A stretch of DNA of 32,357 nt from Deltaproteobacteria bacterium (GTDB taxonomy: Bacteria > Myxococcota_A > Polyangia > Haliangiales > Haliangiaceae), in contig VBLP01000387.1 of the NCBI GenBank assembly GCA_005887925.1, positions 1 to 32,357 on the forward strand, read 5' to 3'. Within the stretch, counting starts at the first letter, position 1, and every line of letters starts with the position of its first letter. Of this stretch, positions 7,192 through 15,423 are shown one piece after another. The notes under the pieces were generated by a model. That model searched no databases, had not been told where the DNA came from, and saw nothing but the letters and a program-made list of their open reading frames with translations. The position numbers and the translations under genes are program-made.

Positions 7192-7602
7192 GTGAGCGTC
7201 GTGGCCATGACTCGTTCTCCGGATCTCACTGCTGCCGAGCTTCGCGTGATGAAGGCGCTGTGGGAGGTCGGCACCGGCACGGTGGCCGAGGTCCGCACCG
7301 CGCTCGGCAAGCGCGGCCAGGACCTGGCGTACACCACGGTGATGACGCTGCTCGGCCGGCTCGCGGCCAAGCGCGCGGTCGTCGTCGATCGCACGCGCGA
7401 GCCGTTCGTGTACCGGCCGGTGCATCGCCGCGAGTCGGTGCTGCGCGACCGGCTGCGCGAGTTCGTGCGCGAGGTGTTCGACGGCCAGGCCGAGTCGCTG
7501 GTGCTCAACCTCGTCGAGGACGAGTCGCTGTCGCGCGCCGAGCTGCGGGCGATCGAGCGGCGGATCGCCGAGGCGGAGCGCGCCGCCAAGGACCGAAAAT
7601 GA
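7192..7602 (+). CDS. BlaI/MecI/CopY-family transcriptional repressor
   Basis: The 136-aa protein (GTG 7192; ATG 7207 would give 131 aa) has the family's winged-helix domain: LTAAELRVMKALWEVGTGTV, then LAYTTVMTLLGRLAAKRAV (recognition helix and wing) and PFVYRPV. A C-terminal helical dimerisation region follows (FDGQAESLVLNLVEDESLSRAELRAIERRI). BlaI repressors bind DNA as dimers and are released when a BlaR1-type membrane peptidase cleaves them. The next gene, 13 bases downstream, encodes such a peptidase, and a matching operator precedes this gene, so the pair is a complete signal unit. The signal is unknown; no beta-lactamase lies nearby. Confidence 0.93.
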   Translation: MSVVAMTRSPDLTAAELRVMKALWEVGTGTVAEVRTALGKRGQDLAYTTVMTLLGRLAAKRAVVVDRTREPFVYRPVHRRESVLRDRLREFVREVFDGQAESLVLNLVEDESLSRAELRAIERRIAEAERAAKDRK

Positions 7603-7615
7603 TCGGGGGCATGCG

Positions 7616-8896
7616 ATGAGCCTGGCGCGGTCGCTGGTCGAGACGCTCGCGATGATGGGGGTGCAGGGCACGGTGCTCGCGCTGCTCGCGATGATCGTCG
7701 TGCGCGCGGGCCGGCTCCGCCCCGGCTGGCAGGCCGCGGTGTGGCTGGTGGTGCTCGTGAAGTTCATGCTGCCATGGGGGCCGGCGCTGCCATGGTCGAT
7801 CGCGGACCTGTTCGCGGCGCTGCGCCATCACCCGATGGTGTGGCCGGCGCTCGCGGCGCTGTGGTTGACCGGCGCGTCGCTCGTGCTCGCGCGGGCGCTG
7901 ATCGCGCAGCACCGCGCCACGCGTGCGGCGCGGCGCGCACCGCCGGCACCGGCCCGCGCGCAGGCGCTGCTGGCGGCGTTCGCGACGCGTCCGCCGCGCC
8001 TGGTGGTGGGCGACCCGGCGACGGGCCCGCACGTGGTGGGGCTGTTCCGGCCGAACATCGTGATCCCGCCGGCGCTACTCGACGAGCGAAGCGAGTCGAT
8101 GGGGGGTGGGGACCCTGCCGGCTCTGCCGGTGGGGCGGGGGGCAACGCCCCCCGTGGGATCGACGAACCGGGGCTGCTGTGCCCGGCGCTGCTCCACGAG
8201 CTCGCGCACGTCCGGCGGCGCGACGCGCTGGCCCGGCTGATCCAGGTGATCGCCGGCGCGGTGTTCTTCTTCTGGCCGGTGATGCGGCTGGTCAGCCGGC
8301 GGCTCGATCAGGCGCGCGAGGCCGCGTGCGATGCGTGGGCGCTCGAGACCAGCGAGGTGCCGCGGCCGGCGTATGCGCGGCTCCTGGTCCGCATGGCCGA
8401 GCTCCAGGTCGCGGCGGCCCCCAGCATGGGCGCGTCGCACGGGCTCGATGCGCGCGTCGCGGCGGTGCTGGGGCCACCGGCGCGCGGCCGGGTCGGCATG
8501 GTGCACGGGCTCGCGCTCGCGGTCTGGATCGCGGTCGCGCTCGGCGGCGCCCGGTCGGCGGCGGCGCGCGGCGAGCACGCGACGTGTCGCTACACGCCCG
8601 CGCTCGCCGAGGCGCTGCGCCAGGTCCACCCCGAGGCCGACCGCGACGGCGACGGCGTGCTGTCGCGCGACGAGGCCTGCGAGCTCCAGGCCGAGCTGCG
8701 CCGGCGGGTCGAGGCCGACGGCGCCGCCCCGGTGTCGCGGCCCGACCGCTCCACGATCGCCCCGATCGATGAGAGCCTGCTGACCGAGTCGCTGTGTTGC
8801 AATTGCGACCGCGGTGCGGAAAACTCCGCGCCCGGAGCGCCCTGGATCGAGAAGCGCTCGGACACGTGCCCGTCCGACGAAGGAGTGAGTCGATGA
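7616..8896 (+). CDS. M56-family (BlaR1-like) membrane metallopeptidase with C-terminal EF-hand
   Basis: The 426-aa protein has several N-terminal transmembrane helices and the zinc site HELAH (His194-Glu195-His198), followed by RRRD, with the third ligand in EAACD (about residue 235). A TM helix follows at about 298-318. The C-terminal tail carries an EF-hand-like loop, DRDGDGVLSRDE (about residues 342-353), and a cysteine cluster, CCNC. No penicillin-binding sensor domain is present, so this is not a beta-lactam sensor of the classical kind. Dispersed element copy B adds about 27 residues (SESMGGGDPAGSAGG...) just before the HELAH helix. The stop overlaps the start of the lipoprotein gene (ATGA). 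Confidence 0.9.
   Translation: MSLARSLVETLAMMGVQGTVLALLAMIVVRAGRLRPGWQAAVWLVVLVKFMLPWGPALPWSIADLFAALRHHPMVWPALAALWLTGASLVLARALIAQHRATRAARRAPPAPARAQALLAAFATRPPRLVVGDPATGPHVVGLFRPNIVIPPALLDERSESMGGGDPAGSAGGAGGNAPRGIDEPGLLCPALLHELAHVRRRDALARLIQVIAGAVFFFWPVMRLVSRRLDQAREAACDAWALETSEVPRPAYARLLVRMAELQVAAAPSMGASHGLDARVAAVLGPPARGRVGMVHGLALAVWIAVALGGARSAAARGEHATCRYTPALAEALRQVHPEADRDGDGVLSRDEACELQAELRRRVEADGAAPVSRPDRSTIAPIDESLLTESLCCNCDRGAENSAPGAPWIEKRSDTCPSDEGVSR
8084..8164 (+). repeat. Dispersed palindromic element, copy B (inside the M56 peptidase gene)
   Basis: The element runs from GAGCGAAGCGAGTCGAT through GGGGGGTGGGGACCC and a GCCGGCTCTGCCGG hairpin. A second hairpin follows (GGGGGGC-AAC-GCCCCCC), then CGTGGGATCGAC. 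It is in the same orientation as the host gene and keeps the frame open. It lies about 30 bases before the codons of the zinc-binding HELAH motif. It aligns with inverted copy C across both hairpins and the flanking GCGAAGC..GAG and GTGGGAT ends. Confidence 0.78.
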
Positions 8897-9753
8897 TAAA
8901 GCTAGTGCTACTTGGCGTCGTGGTCGTGGCCGCGTGCCAGACCGACAATCGCAACCTCGAGCGCAAGCTCGACGAGATGGGGAAGGACATCCGCGACATC
9001 AAGGCGCAGATCGCCCGCGGAGGCGCCGGTGCCCAGGCGCCGCGCGCGCCGGCCCGCGCCGAGCCCGATCGCGCCAAGACCTACGCGATGCCGGTCGAGG
9101 GCGACCCGGTCGACGGTCCGGCCGACGCCAAGGTCACGCTGGTCAAGGCCTACGACTACGCGTGCCCGTTCTGCGAGAGGGTCCGCGACACGATGGACGA
9201 CCTGCGCAAGAAGTACGGCAACGACCTGCGCATCGTCTACAAGCAGTTCGTCGTGCACCCGCAGGTCGCGACGGCGCCCGCGCTGGCCGTGTGCGCCGCC
9301 GGCAAGCAGGGCAAGTTCCTGCAGATGGATCAGCTGCTGTGGGACAAGGGCTTCAAGGCCCGCCAGTTCGACAAGGACGCGACGGCCGAGGCCGGCGGCC
9401 AGGCGCAGCGCTGCTGGGAATCGGCCGCGGGCTGCCCGATCGTGCTCGGCTTCGCGCAGGAGCTCGGCCTCAACGCCGACAAGTTCAAGGCCGACATGAA
9501 GGGCGAGTGCCAGGCGCTGATCCAGAAGGACATGCGCGACCTGACCGCGATCGGCGTCGGCTCGACCCCGACGTTCTTCGTCAACGGCCGCTACCTCGTC
9601 GGCGCGATGCCGATGGATCAGTTCGTCGCGCTGATCGACGAGGAGCTCAAGAAGGCCAACGAGAAGATCCAGGCCGGGATGCCCGCCGCGAGCTACTACC
9701 AGCAGGTGGTCCTCGACAAGGGCCTCAAGCAGCTCGAGAAGCCGCAGCAGTAG
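8893..9753 (+). CDS. DsbA-like thioredoxin-fold lipoprotein
   Basis: The 286-aa protein starts at ATG 8893 behind a good ribosome-binding site (AAGGAG, 8 bases upstream). It opens with a lipoprotein signal peptide ending VVVVAAC (lipobox Cys15). A short coiled-coil-like stretch follows (RNLERKLDEMGKDIRDIKAQ, about residues 19-38). The thioredoxin fold has the redox pair CPFC (Cys91, Cys94) and the cis-Pro loop GVGSTPTFFVNGRYL, matching DsbA/DsbG/BdbD-type disulfide exchange proteins. It is predicted to sit in the periplasm, anchored to a membrane. Its start overlaps the M56 gene's stop, so thiol chemistry is probably part of this operon's output. Confidence 0.9.
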   Translation: MIKLVLLGVVVVAACQTDNRNLERKLDEMGKDIRDIKAQIARGGAGAQAPRAPARAEPDRAKTYAMPVEGDPVDGPADAKVTLVKAYDYACPFCERVRDTMDDLRKKYGNDLRIVYKQFVVHPQVATAPALAVCAAGKQGKFLQMDQLLWDKGFKARQFDKDATAEAGGQAQRCWESAAGCPIVLGFAQELGLNADKFKADMKGECQALIQKDMRDLTAIGVGSTPTFFVNGRYLVGAMPMDQFVALIDEELKKANEKIQAGMPAASYYQQVVLDKGLKQLEKPQQ

Positions 9754-9798
9754 CGCGGTCCGGCGGCGGCCGGGCGATCTGGTAGGCTGCGCCGGCAG

Positions 9799-11145
9799 AT
9801 GGCGTTGCCTGCTTCACGCGTCGCGGCGATCCCCGACCGCAACTGGGTCAACATCCAGTGGCTGGCGCGGCTGCGCTGGGCCGAGATCGCCGGCCAGGCC
9901 GCGACGGTGCTGGTCGGGCAGTTCCTGCTCGACGGCGCGTTGCCGATGGCCCACCTGCTCGCGGTGATCGCGGTGGGGCTGGTGTCCAACCTCGCGATCG
10001 AGCTCTACTACTTCGGCGACCGCCGGCGATCGCGGGCGGTGGCGCGCCCGGTCCACGAGCGCCAGATCGCCCTGGTGATGATGCTCGACATCGCGGTGCT
10101 CACGGGGCTGCTGTACTTCACCGGCGGGCCGCACAACCCGTTCGCGTTCCTCTACGTCGTGCAGATCGCGCTGGCGACGGTGCTGGTCCGCGCGCTGTGG
10201 AGCTGGATGCTGGTCGGGCTTTCGTTCGTCGGCTTCGGGATCCTCCTGATCGCGAACCAGCCGCTCGACATCCCCGACGATCGCCGCATGGTCGGGGCGT
10301 GGGTGGCGCTCGGCGTGGCCTCGGCGTTCGTCCTCCACTTCCTGCGCCGGATCACCGGGGCGCTGGCCGAGCGCGACGCCGAGCTGACCGAGGCGCGCGG
10401 GCTGGCGGCGCGGCAGGAGCGGCTGGCGTCGCTGGCGACGATGGCGGCGGGAGCGGCGCACGAGCTGTCGACGCCGCTGGGCACGGTCGCGCTGGCGGCC
10501 AAGGAGCTCGAGCGCGCGCTGACCCGGACCGGGGCGCCCGAGCTGGTCGCCGATGCGCGCCTGATCCGCGAGCAGGTGGGGCGCTGCCGCGCGATCCTCG
10601 AGCAGATGGCGCAGGGCGCCGGCACCGTCGGCGAGGGCGTCACGGCGTGCACGATCGGCGAGCTGCTCGACGAGGCGCTGGTCGGGGCGCGCGCCGCGCC
10701 CGGGGTGCACCGCGACGTCCCGCCGGAGCTGGCGCGGGTCGAGCTGCGGCTGCCGCCGCGCGCGGTGAGCCAGGCGCTGCGCTCGCTGATCACCAACGCC
10801 CAGGACGCCTCGCCCGCGGACGCGGCCGTCGTGGTCAGCGTGCGCGGCGAGGGCGCCGCGGTCGAGCTGGCGATCCGCGACCGCGGCCAGGGCATGCCCA
10901 CCGAGATCCTCGCGCGCATCGGCGAGCCGTTCTTCACGACCAAGCCGCCGGGCAGCGGGATGGGGCTCGGCCTGTTCCTGGCCCGCGCGGTGATCGAGGC
11001 GGTCGGCGGGGCGCTCGATATCGAGTCGAGCGCCGGCGCGGGGACCTGCGTCCGGGTCGCGCTGCCGACCGACGTGTCGTACGGCGGGGCCAAGCATCAA
11101 TCTCGTGAATCGATCCCGCCAGGGATGGTATCCAAGCCAGCATGA
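9799..11145 (+). CDS. RegB/PrrB-like membrane sensor histidine kinase
   Basis: The 448-aa protein has about six transmembrane segments (residues 20-185), a short linker and a kinase core. The phospho-acceptor motif GAAHELSTPLGTVALAAKEL (His221) is typical of the RegB/ActS/PrrB family rather than of the generic HExxxP H-box. The ATP-binding domain has the N-box LITNAQDASP, the G1 box RDRGQGM, the F-box EPFFTTK and the G2 box GSGMGLGLFLA. RegB kinases sense redox or respiratory state through the membrane quinone pool; whether the redox cysteine is present was not resolved. The start of the response-regulator gene overlaps its stop. Confidence 0.92.
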   Translation: MALPASRVAAIPDRNWVNIQWLARLRWAEIAGQAATVLVGQFLLDGALPMAHLLAVIAVGLVSNLAIELYYFGDRRRSRAVARPVHERQIALVMMLDIAVLTGLLYFTGGPHNPFAFLYVVQIALATVLVRALWSWMLVGLSFVGFGILLIANQPLDIPDDRRMVGAWVALGVASAFVLHFLRRITGALAERDAELTEARGLAARQERLASLATMAAGAAHELSTPLGTVALAAKELERALTRTGAPELVADARLIREQVGRCRAILEQMAQGAGTVGEGVTACTIGELLDEALVGARAAPGVHRDVPPELARVELRLPPRAVSQALRSLITNAQDASPADAAVVVSVRGEGAAVELAIRDRGQGMPTEILARIGEPFFTTKPPGSGMGLGLFLARAVIEAVGGALDIESSAGAGTCVRVALPTDVSYGGAKHQSRESIPPGMVSKPA

Positions 11146-11699
11146 CCCTCGATCAGAAGCCGTCGATCCTGATCGTCGATGACGACGAGACCTACCGCAA
11201 CCGGCTCGCTCGCGCGTTCGTCGATCGCGGCTACGAGGTGCGGACCGCGCACGACTACGACAGCGCGATCGCCGCCGCGACCAGTGAATCGCCCGAGTTC
11301 GCGGTGGTCGATCTGAAGATGCCCGGCAAGAGCGGGCTCGAGCTGATCAAGTCGCTGCACGAGATCGATCCGGCGACCAAGAGCGTGGTCCTGACCGGCT
11401 ACGGCAGCATCGCCACCGCGATCGACGCCGTGCGGCTCGGCGCGGTGTACTACCTGTCCAAGCCCGCCGACGCCGACGACATCGTCGGCGCGTTCGCCCG
11501 CGCCGAGGCGCCGCCGCTCGAGCCGCGCGCGCCGGACTCCGGCGAGTACAAGGCGCCGTCGCTGGCCCGCGCCGAGTGGGAGCACATCAACCGCGTGCTG
11601 TCGGACGCGGGTGGGAATATCTCGGAGGCCGCGCGCCGCCTCGGCATTCATCGCCGCAGCCTGCAGCGCAAGCTCCAGAAGTACCCGCCGCGCGAGTGA
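11142..11699 (+). CDS. RegA/ActR/PrrA-like response regulator
   Basis: The 185-aa protein has a receiver domain with the acidic pair in IVDDDE, phospho-acceptor Asp57 (VVDLKMPG), Thr85 (LTGYGS) and Lys107 (LSKPAD). A linker follows, then a Fis-type helix-turn-helix, ISEAARRLGIHRRSLQRKLQK, close to the RegA-family consensus. It is the cognate partner of the kinase encoded immediately upstream, with a 4-base ATGA overlap. RegA-type regulators control respiration, redox balance and electron-transfer genes. Targets cannot be read from the window. Confidence 0.93.
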   Translation: MTLDQKPSILIVDDDETYRNRLARAFVDRGYEVRTAHDYDSAIAAATSESPEFAVVDLKMPGKSGLELIKSLHEIDPATKSVVLTGYGSIATAIDAVRLGAVYYLSKPADADDIVGAFARAEAPPLEPRAPDSGEYKAPSLARAEWEHINRVLSDAGGNISEAARRLGIHRRSLQRKLQKYPPRE

Positions 11700-11769
11700 G
11701 AGCCGCGCTGTCCCATCAGTGCGCAGCCGCACACATTGCGCCGCGCCCGCCGCATGCTGAGATCAGAGG

Positions 11770-14049
11770 ATGCCCGCGTCCGAGCGACCCTCGCACGGGT
11801 ACTTCCGCGGGCCGCGGTGGCAGGTGACGCCGTGGCGGCCGCGCTACCGGCCGCGCGAGTCGGCGTGGATCCTGGTCGCGCACGTGCTCGCCGCCGAGGC
11901 GCTCGGCGGGCTGGAGGCCAGCCGGCTCGGCCTCGCGCTCGGCCGCACGCTGGTCCCGATGTTCGCGTTGACCGGCCTGGTGATCGGCTGCGTGGTCGCG
12001 CTGACCGAGCGCGTCGCACCGCGCTCGGGGTGGGCTGCGCCGGTGCTCGCACTGCCGACCCTGGCGATCACGGTGCCGATGTCGCTGACCTTGTACGACG
12101 GCGCGTTCGCTCAGAGCTTGCCCTACGCGAGCGCGCTGCCGTGGGCCACCCCGGTGGCGCTGTGGCTGGTCGCCGCGGTCGGCATCGCGCTCGGCCGCGC
12201 GCTGGCCCGCGATCGGATCGGCCGCGCGATCGCGATCCTCGCGCTCGCCGGGGCGATCGGCGGCGTCGTGTGGATCGAGCGCCACGTGCTGCGCGCCGGC
12301 TACCCGGGCGCCCACGTCGCCGCGACGCTGACCCTCCTCGTGCTGGCCGGCACCGCGCTGCGGCTGATGCGAGCGCCCGAGCTGCCGGAGCCGCAGGGAG
12401 CGCCGGGCTCGATCGCGCGGGGGTTCTCGCCGGCGCTGGCCGCGGCGGTCGCGGCGATCGCGCTCGGCACCGGGATCGCGGCGATGATGTACGGCCTGCG
12501 CGCGCCGGCGGAGCGCCAGCGCCTGGCCGCCCAGGGCGAGCACAGCCGCGACCTGATCCAGCTGTGGCGGCGGATCCTGGACCTCGATCGCGATGGCTAC
12601 TCGGCGCTGCTCGGCGGCGGCGACTGCGACGACAGCGATCCGTCGATCCATCCCGGGGCGCGCGACATCCCCGGCGACGGCATCGACCAGGACTGCGACG
12701 GCCACGACGCCGCGCCGCCGCCCGCGCCGCCGCACGCGATCTATCCCACGGGGGAGGACCCCCGCCCCGTCGGCAAAGCCGTCGGGGTCCCCACCCCCCG
12801 CGCTCGGGCTTCGCCGATCGACCTCGAGACCTGGCGGCGGTCGCGCGAGGTCACCGCGCTCGTCGAGCGCACGCGGGCGATGACGATCGTCCTGGTCACC
12901 GTCGACGCGCTGCGCTTCGACCTGCTCGCGCCCGGTGCGCCGCACCGCGACGACTTCCCGCGCCTGAGCCAGTTGCTCGACGAATCGGTGTGGTTCACGC
13001 GCGCGATCGCGCCGGCGTCGGCGACCGATGTCTCGCTGTCGACGCTCGTCACCGGGCGGCTCGACCCGTACCAGCGCATCGCGACCACGCTGCCCGAGGC
13101 GCTGCGCGGCGAGCGCCGGACCTGCAGCGCGATGCCCGGCGAGGTCACGCGCTACGTCGGCGATGTGCTGCTCGGCCGCGGCATCGATCGCGCGATCGCC
13201 GTGCAGACCGATCGCGGCCAGGCCGATGTCGGCGACCACGTCAGCGCGGGCGAGACCACGGCGGTCGGGTTGCGCGCGCTGCGCGAGGCCGCCGGCGCGC
13301 CGGCGTTCATCTGGCTGCATTACTTCGACGTCCACGAGCATCATCAGATCCCGGTCGGGCCCGAGCTGCTCGCCGCGGTCCACGACACCGGCGGCGGTGC
13401 GGCGGTCCGGCGCTATCGCGCGCTCCTGGCGCAGATCGATCGCGAGATCGGCCGGCTGCTCGACGAGCTCACCGCGCGCCAGCTCGCCGACTCGGCGATC
13501 GTCGTGTTCGCCAGCGATCACGGCGAGGCGCTCGGCGAAGATCCCCGGCTCGGCGACAGCCACGGCCGGGTCGCCTACGCGCCGCTGGTCCGGATCCCGC
13601 TCGCGTTCCGCATCCCGGGGGTCGCGCCGGGTCGCCGCAGCGATGCGGTCTCGCTGGTCGACGTCGCGCCGACCCTGCTCGCGCTGGCCGGCCGCCCCGA
13701 CGCGATCCGGCCGCTCGACGGCCTCGATCTCACGCCGGCGCTGCTCGACGGCCCGGCCGAGCTCCGACCGCGCGACCGCGCGATCGCGATCCACGAGGAG
13801 CTCCAGCGCTCGGTCGTGGCGTGGCCGCACCAGCTCGTGGTCAGCCCGGCCGATAACCTCGTCGAGCTCTACGACCTCGAGCGCGATCCGGCCGAGCGCA
13901 CCGACCTCGCCGCGGCGCTGCCCGACGTGGTCAGCCGGCTGGCGGGGCTGCTGGCGCAGGCGCCCGACGTGCGCGTCGACCGAACACCGGCCGGACGAGC
14001 GTGGCGAGAGCGCCAAGCGCAACCGCCAGAGCGCCATGCGCGGCCATGA
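11770..14049 (+). CDS. Membrane-anchored sulfatase with MopE-like Asp-rich linker
   Basis: The 759-aa protein has about five or six N-terminal transmembrane helices (residues 33-255). A MopE-like calcium-binding-type segment follows (about 270-315: DLDRDGYSALLGGGDCDDSD, then a short IPGDGIDQDCDG repeat). The C-terminal catalytic domain is of the sulfatase/phosphoglycerol-transferase type: VLVTVDALRFD for the metal-binding Asp, ATDVSLSTLVTGR where the modified nucleophile normally lies, and SDHGEALGE near residue 581. A classical CxPxR sulfatase motif is not seen, so the nucleophile may be Ser/Thr and the true reaction phosphate-ester or phosphoglycerol transfer. Element copy C inserts about 28 residues between linker and catalytic domain. 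The 3' end overlaps the convergent gene by 119 bases. Confidence 0.82.
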   Translation: MPASERPSHGYFRGPRWQVTPWRPRYRPRESAWILVAHVLAAEALGGLEASRLGLALGRTLVPMFALTGLVIGCVVALTERVAPRSGWAAPVLALPTLAITVPMSLTLYDGAFAQSLPYASALPWATPVALWLVAAVGIALGRALARDRIGRAIAILALAGAIGGVVWIERHVLRAGYPGAHVAATLTLLVLAGTALRLMRAPELPEPQGAPGSIARGFSPALAAAVAAIALGTGIAAMMYGLRAPAERQRLAAQGEHSRDLIQLWRRILDLDRDGYSALLGGGDCDDSDPSIHPGARDIPGDGIDQDCDGHDAAPPPAPPHAIYPTGEDPRPVGKAVGVPTPRARASPIDLETWRRSREVTALVERTRAMTIVLVTVDALRFDLLAPGAPHRDDFPRLSQLLDESVWFTRAIAPASATDVSLSTLVTGRLDPYQRIATTLPEALRGERRTCSAMPGEVTRYVGDVLLGRGIDRAIAVQTDRGQADVGDHVSAGETTAVGLRALREAAGAPAFIWLHYFDVHEHHQIPVGPELLAAVHDTGGGAAVRRYRALLAQIDREIGRLLDELTARQLADSAIVVFASDHGEALGEDPRLGDSHGRVAYAPLVRIPLAFRIPGVAPGRRSDAVSLVDVAPTLLALAGRPDAIRPLDGLDLTPALLDGPAELRPRDRAIAIHEELQRSVVAWPHQLVVSPADNLVELYDLERDPAERTDLAAALPDVVSRLAGLLAQAPDVRVDRTPAGRAWRERQAQPPERHARP
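12738..12822 (-). repeat. Dispersed palindromic element, copy C (inside the sulfatase gene)
   Basis: In the reverse orientation this copy reads GTCGATCGGCGAAGCCCGAG, then CGGGGGGTGGGGACCCC, a hairpin with CGGCTTTGCCG, GGGGCGGGGGTCCTCCCCCG and GTGGGATAGATC. It matches copies A and B throughout. It is antisense to its host gene, like copy A, and is translated there in the same frame as copy A, giving a peptide with EDPRPVGKAVGVPTP. It lies in the linker between the Asp-rich segment and the catalytic domain. Confidence 0.78.
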
Positions 14050-15421
14050 CCAGCAGCGGTGACGAGTAGGCGGTGAACCGCGGCACGACCGGCGCGACCT
14101 CGGCGCCGAGCACCGCGCTCCAGGCGCCGGCGGCGGTCAGCGCGGCGGCGGCTGCCGCCAGCGGCGCGGCCAGCTGCGCCACCACGACCCGGACCAGCGT
14201 CGTGCGGCGGACCCCGGCCAGCGTCGCGGCGAACCCCAGCGGAAGCAGCGGCAGCCAGATCACGATCATGTCGCGCGGCTGGTAGACCCACCACTTCGAC
14301 AGCGTCGGCTCGCCGCGCAGCATCACCAGCGCGACGCCGCCGAGCACGAACCACCAGGGGGCCAGCCACCAGGGCCGCGCCGCGAGGAGCGTCAGCGCGA
14401 CGCCGATCGCGAGCAGCGACATCGCGATCGCACCGGCGCCGAGCGCGATCGCCGGCAGCGCGTCGTCGCCGGTCAGCGGCGCGGCGAGCGCGACCGCGAG
14501 CGGGCGGCCGATCGACGCGCGGGGCAGCTCGGTCCCCGTCGAGTCGGCGATCGCGCGCGATACGTCGGCCAGGTGCAGCAGCTGGCCGCGGCCGGGCAGG
14601 ATGCCGGGTCCGGCGAAGCAGCCCTGGACCTGACGGATCTCGCGCTCCTCACCGCCGTGGCCGCCGTGGCCGCCCGCCAGGTGGCCGTGGTCCGACAGCG
14701 CGAACCAGCGCGCCGTCGGATCCCCGGCGAGCAGCGCGCCGAGCAGCGCATCGGCGTCGCGCGCAGCCGCGCGGTACTCGGCCGAATCGCCGCCGTGGCC
14801 GTGGCCGGCGGCGTCGACCTCGAGGACGTGCACGAACACCAGGCGCGCGCCGCTCGTCACCGCGGCCGCCGCGCGGCGCTGCCAGACCGCCTTCCAGCCC
14901 TCGGGGTCGGCGTCGCGCGCCGGGTCGGTCGGGTCGGCCGCCGGCTCGGCCGTCGCGAAGCCGAGCGAGCGGACGATCCAGCCATGGCTCTCGGCGACCG
15001 CGCGGCTGTCCGGCACCTGCGACGGGATCCCGGCGAGCGGCGGCACCAGCGGCCGGCCGTCGCGATTGACGATCCCGGTCTGCTGCTGGGTCAGCCCCGA
15101 CCACAGCACGGCCTCGACCGGCAGCGACACCGACGGAAACCCGACATCGATCCGCGCCGCGACCCCGCGCTTGCACAGCGCCTGCAGCACCGGCAGCGTC
15201 GCCGCGACCTCGGCCGACAGCCCGTCGATCACCACCACGCGGGTGCGTGCCGCCGGCGCCAGACCCGCCCCGGTGCCGCCCGGGATCACCGCGGGCTCGC
15301 CCGGCAGCGCGTCCCAGTGCGCCGCGTCGTACATCACGCGGCGGCGGACCTGTGGCAGCTCCCAGGCCAGCGCCCCGAGCACGCAGACGACCACCAGCGC
15401 GGTGAGCCGCGGCCGCGGCAT
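13931..15421 (-). CDS. Membrane alkaline-phosphatase-superfamily protein (type I phosphodiesterase/nucleotide pyrophosphatase-like)
   Basis: From ATG 15421 the 496-aa protein has an N-terminal signal-anchor helix (residues 5-21). The phosphatase domain has VVVIDGLSA (metal-binding Asp67), FPSVSLPVEAVLWSGLTQQQ (nucleophile region, Ser97/Ser99), DAAGHGHGGD and SDHGHLAGGHGGHGG (second metal site, 243-257). The C-terminal third holds about four or five transmembrane helices. The catalytic domain is probably periplasmic and would release or transfer phosphate groups on an envelope substrate; the substrate is unknown. The longer frame from 15508 reads through repeat copy D and is not used as the start. 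The 3' end overlaps the facing sulfatase gene, a member of the same enzyme superfamily. Confidence 0.82.
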   Translation of the reverse strand: MPRPRLTALVVVCVLGALAWELPQVRRRVMYDAAHWDALPGEPAVIPGGTGAGLAPAARTRVVVIDGLSAEVAATLPVLQALCKRGVAARIDVGFPSVSLPVEAVLWSGLTQQQTGIVNRDGRPLVPPLAGIPSQVPDSRAVAESHGWIVRSLGFATAEPAADPTDPARDADPEGWKAVWQRRAAAAVTSGARLVFVHVLEVDAAGHGHGGDSAEYRAAARDADALLGALLAGDPTARWFALSDHGHLAGGHGGHGGEEREIRQVQGCFAGPGILPGRGQLLHLADVSRAIADSTGTELPRASIGRPLAVALAAPLTGDDALPAIALGAGAIAMSLLAIGVALTLLAARPWWLAPWWFVLGGVALVMLRGEPTLSKWWVYQPRDMIVIWLPLLPLGFAATLAGVRRTTLVRVVVAQLAAPLAAAAAALTAAGAWSAVLGAEVAPVVPRFTAYSSPLLVMAAHGALAVALGALATLVRPVFGRRARRAPAPAAPPAG

Positions 15422-15423
15422 CA

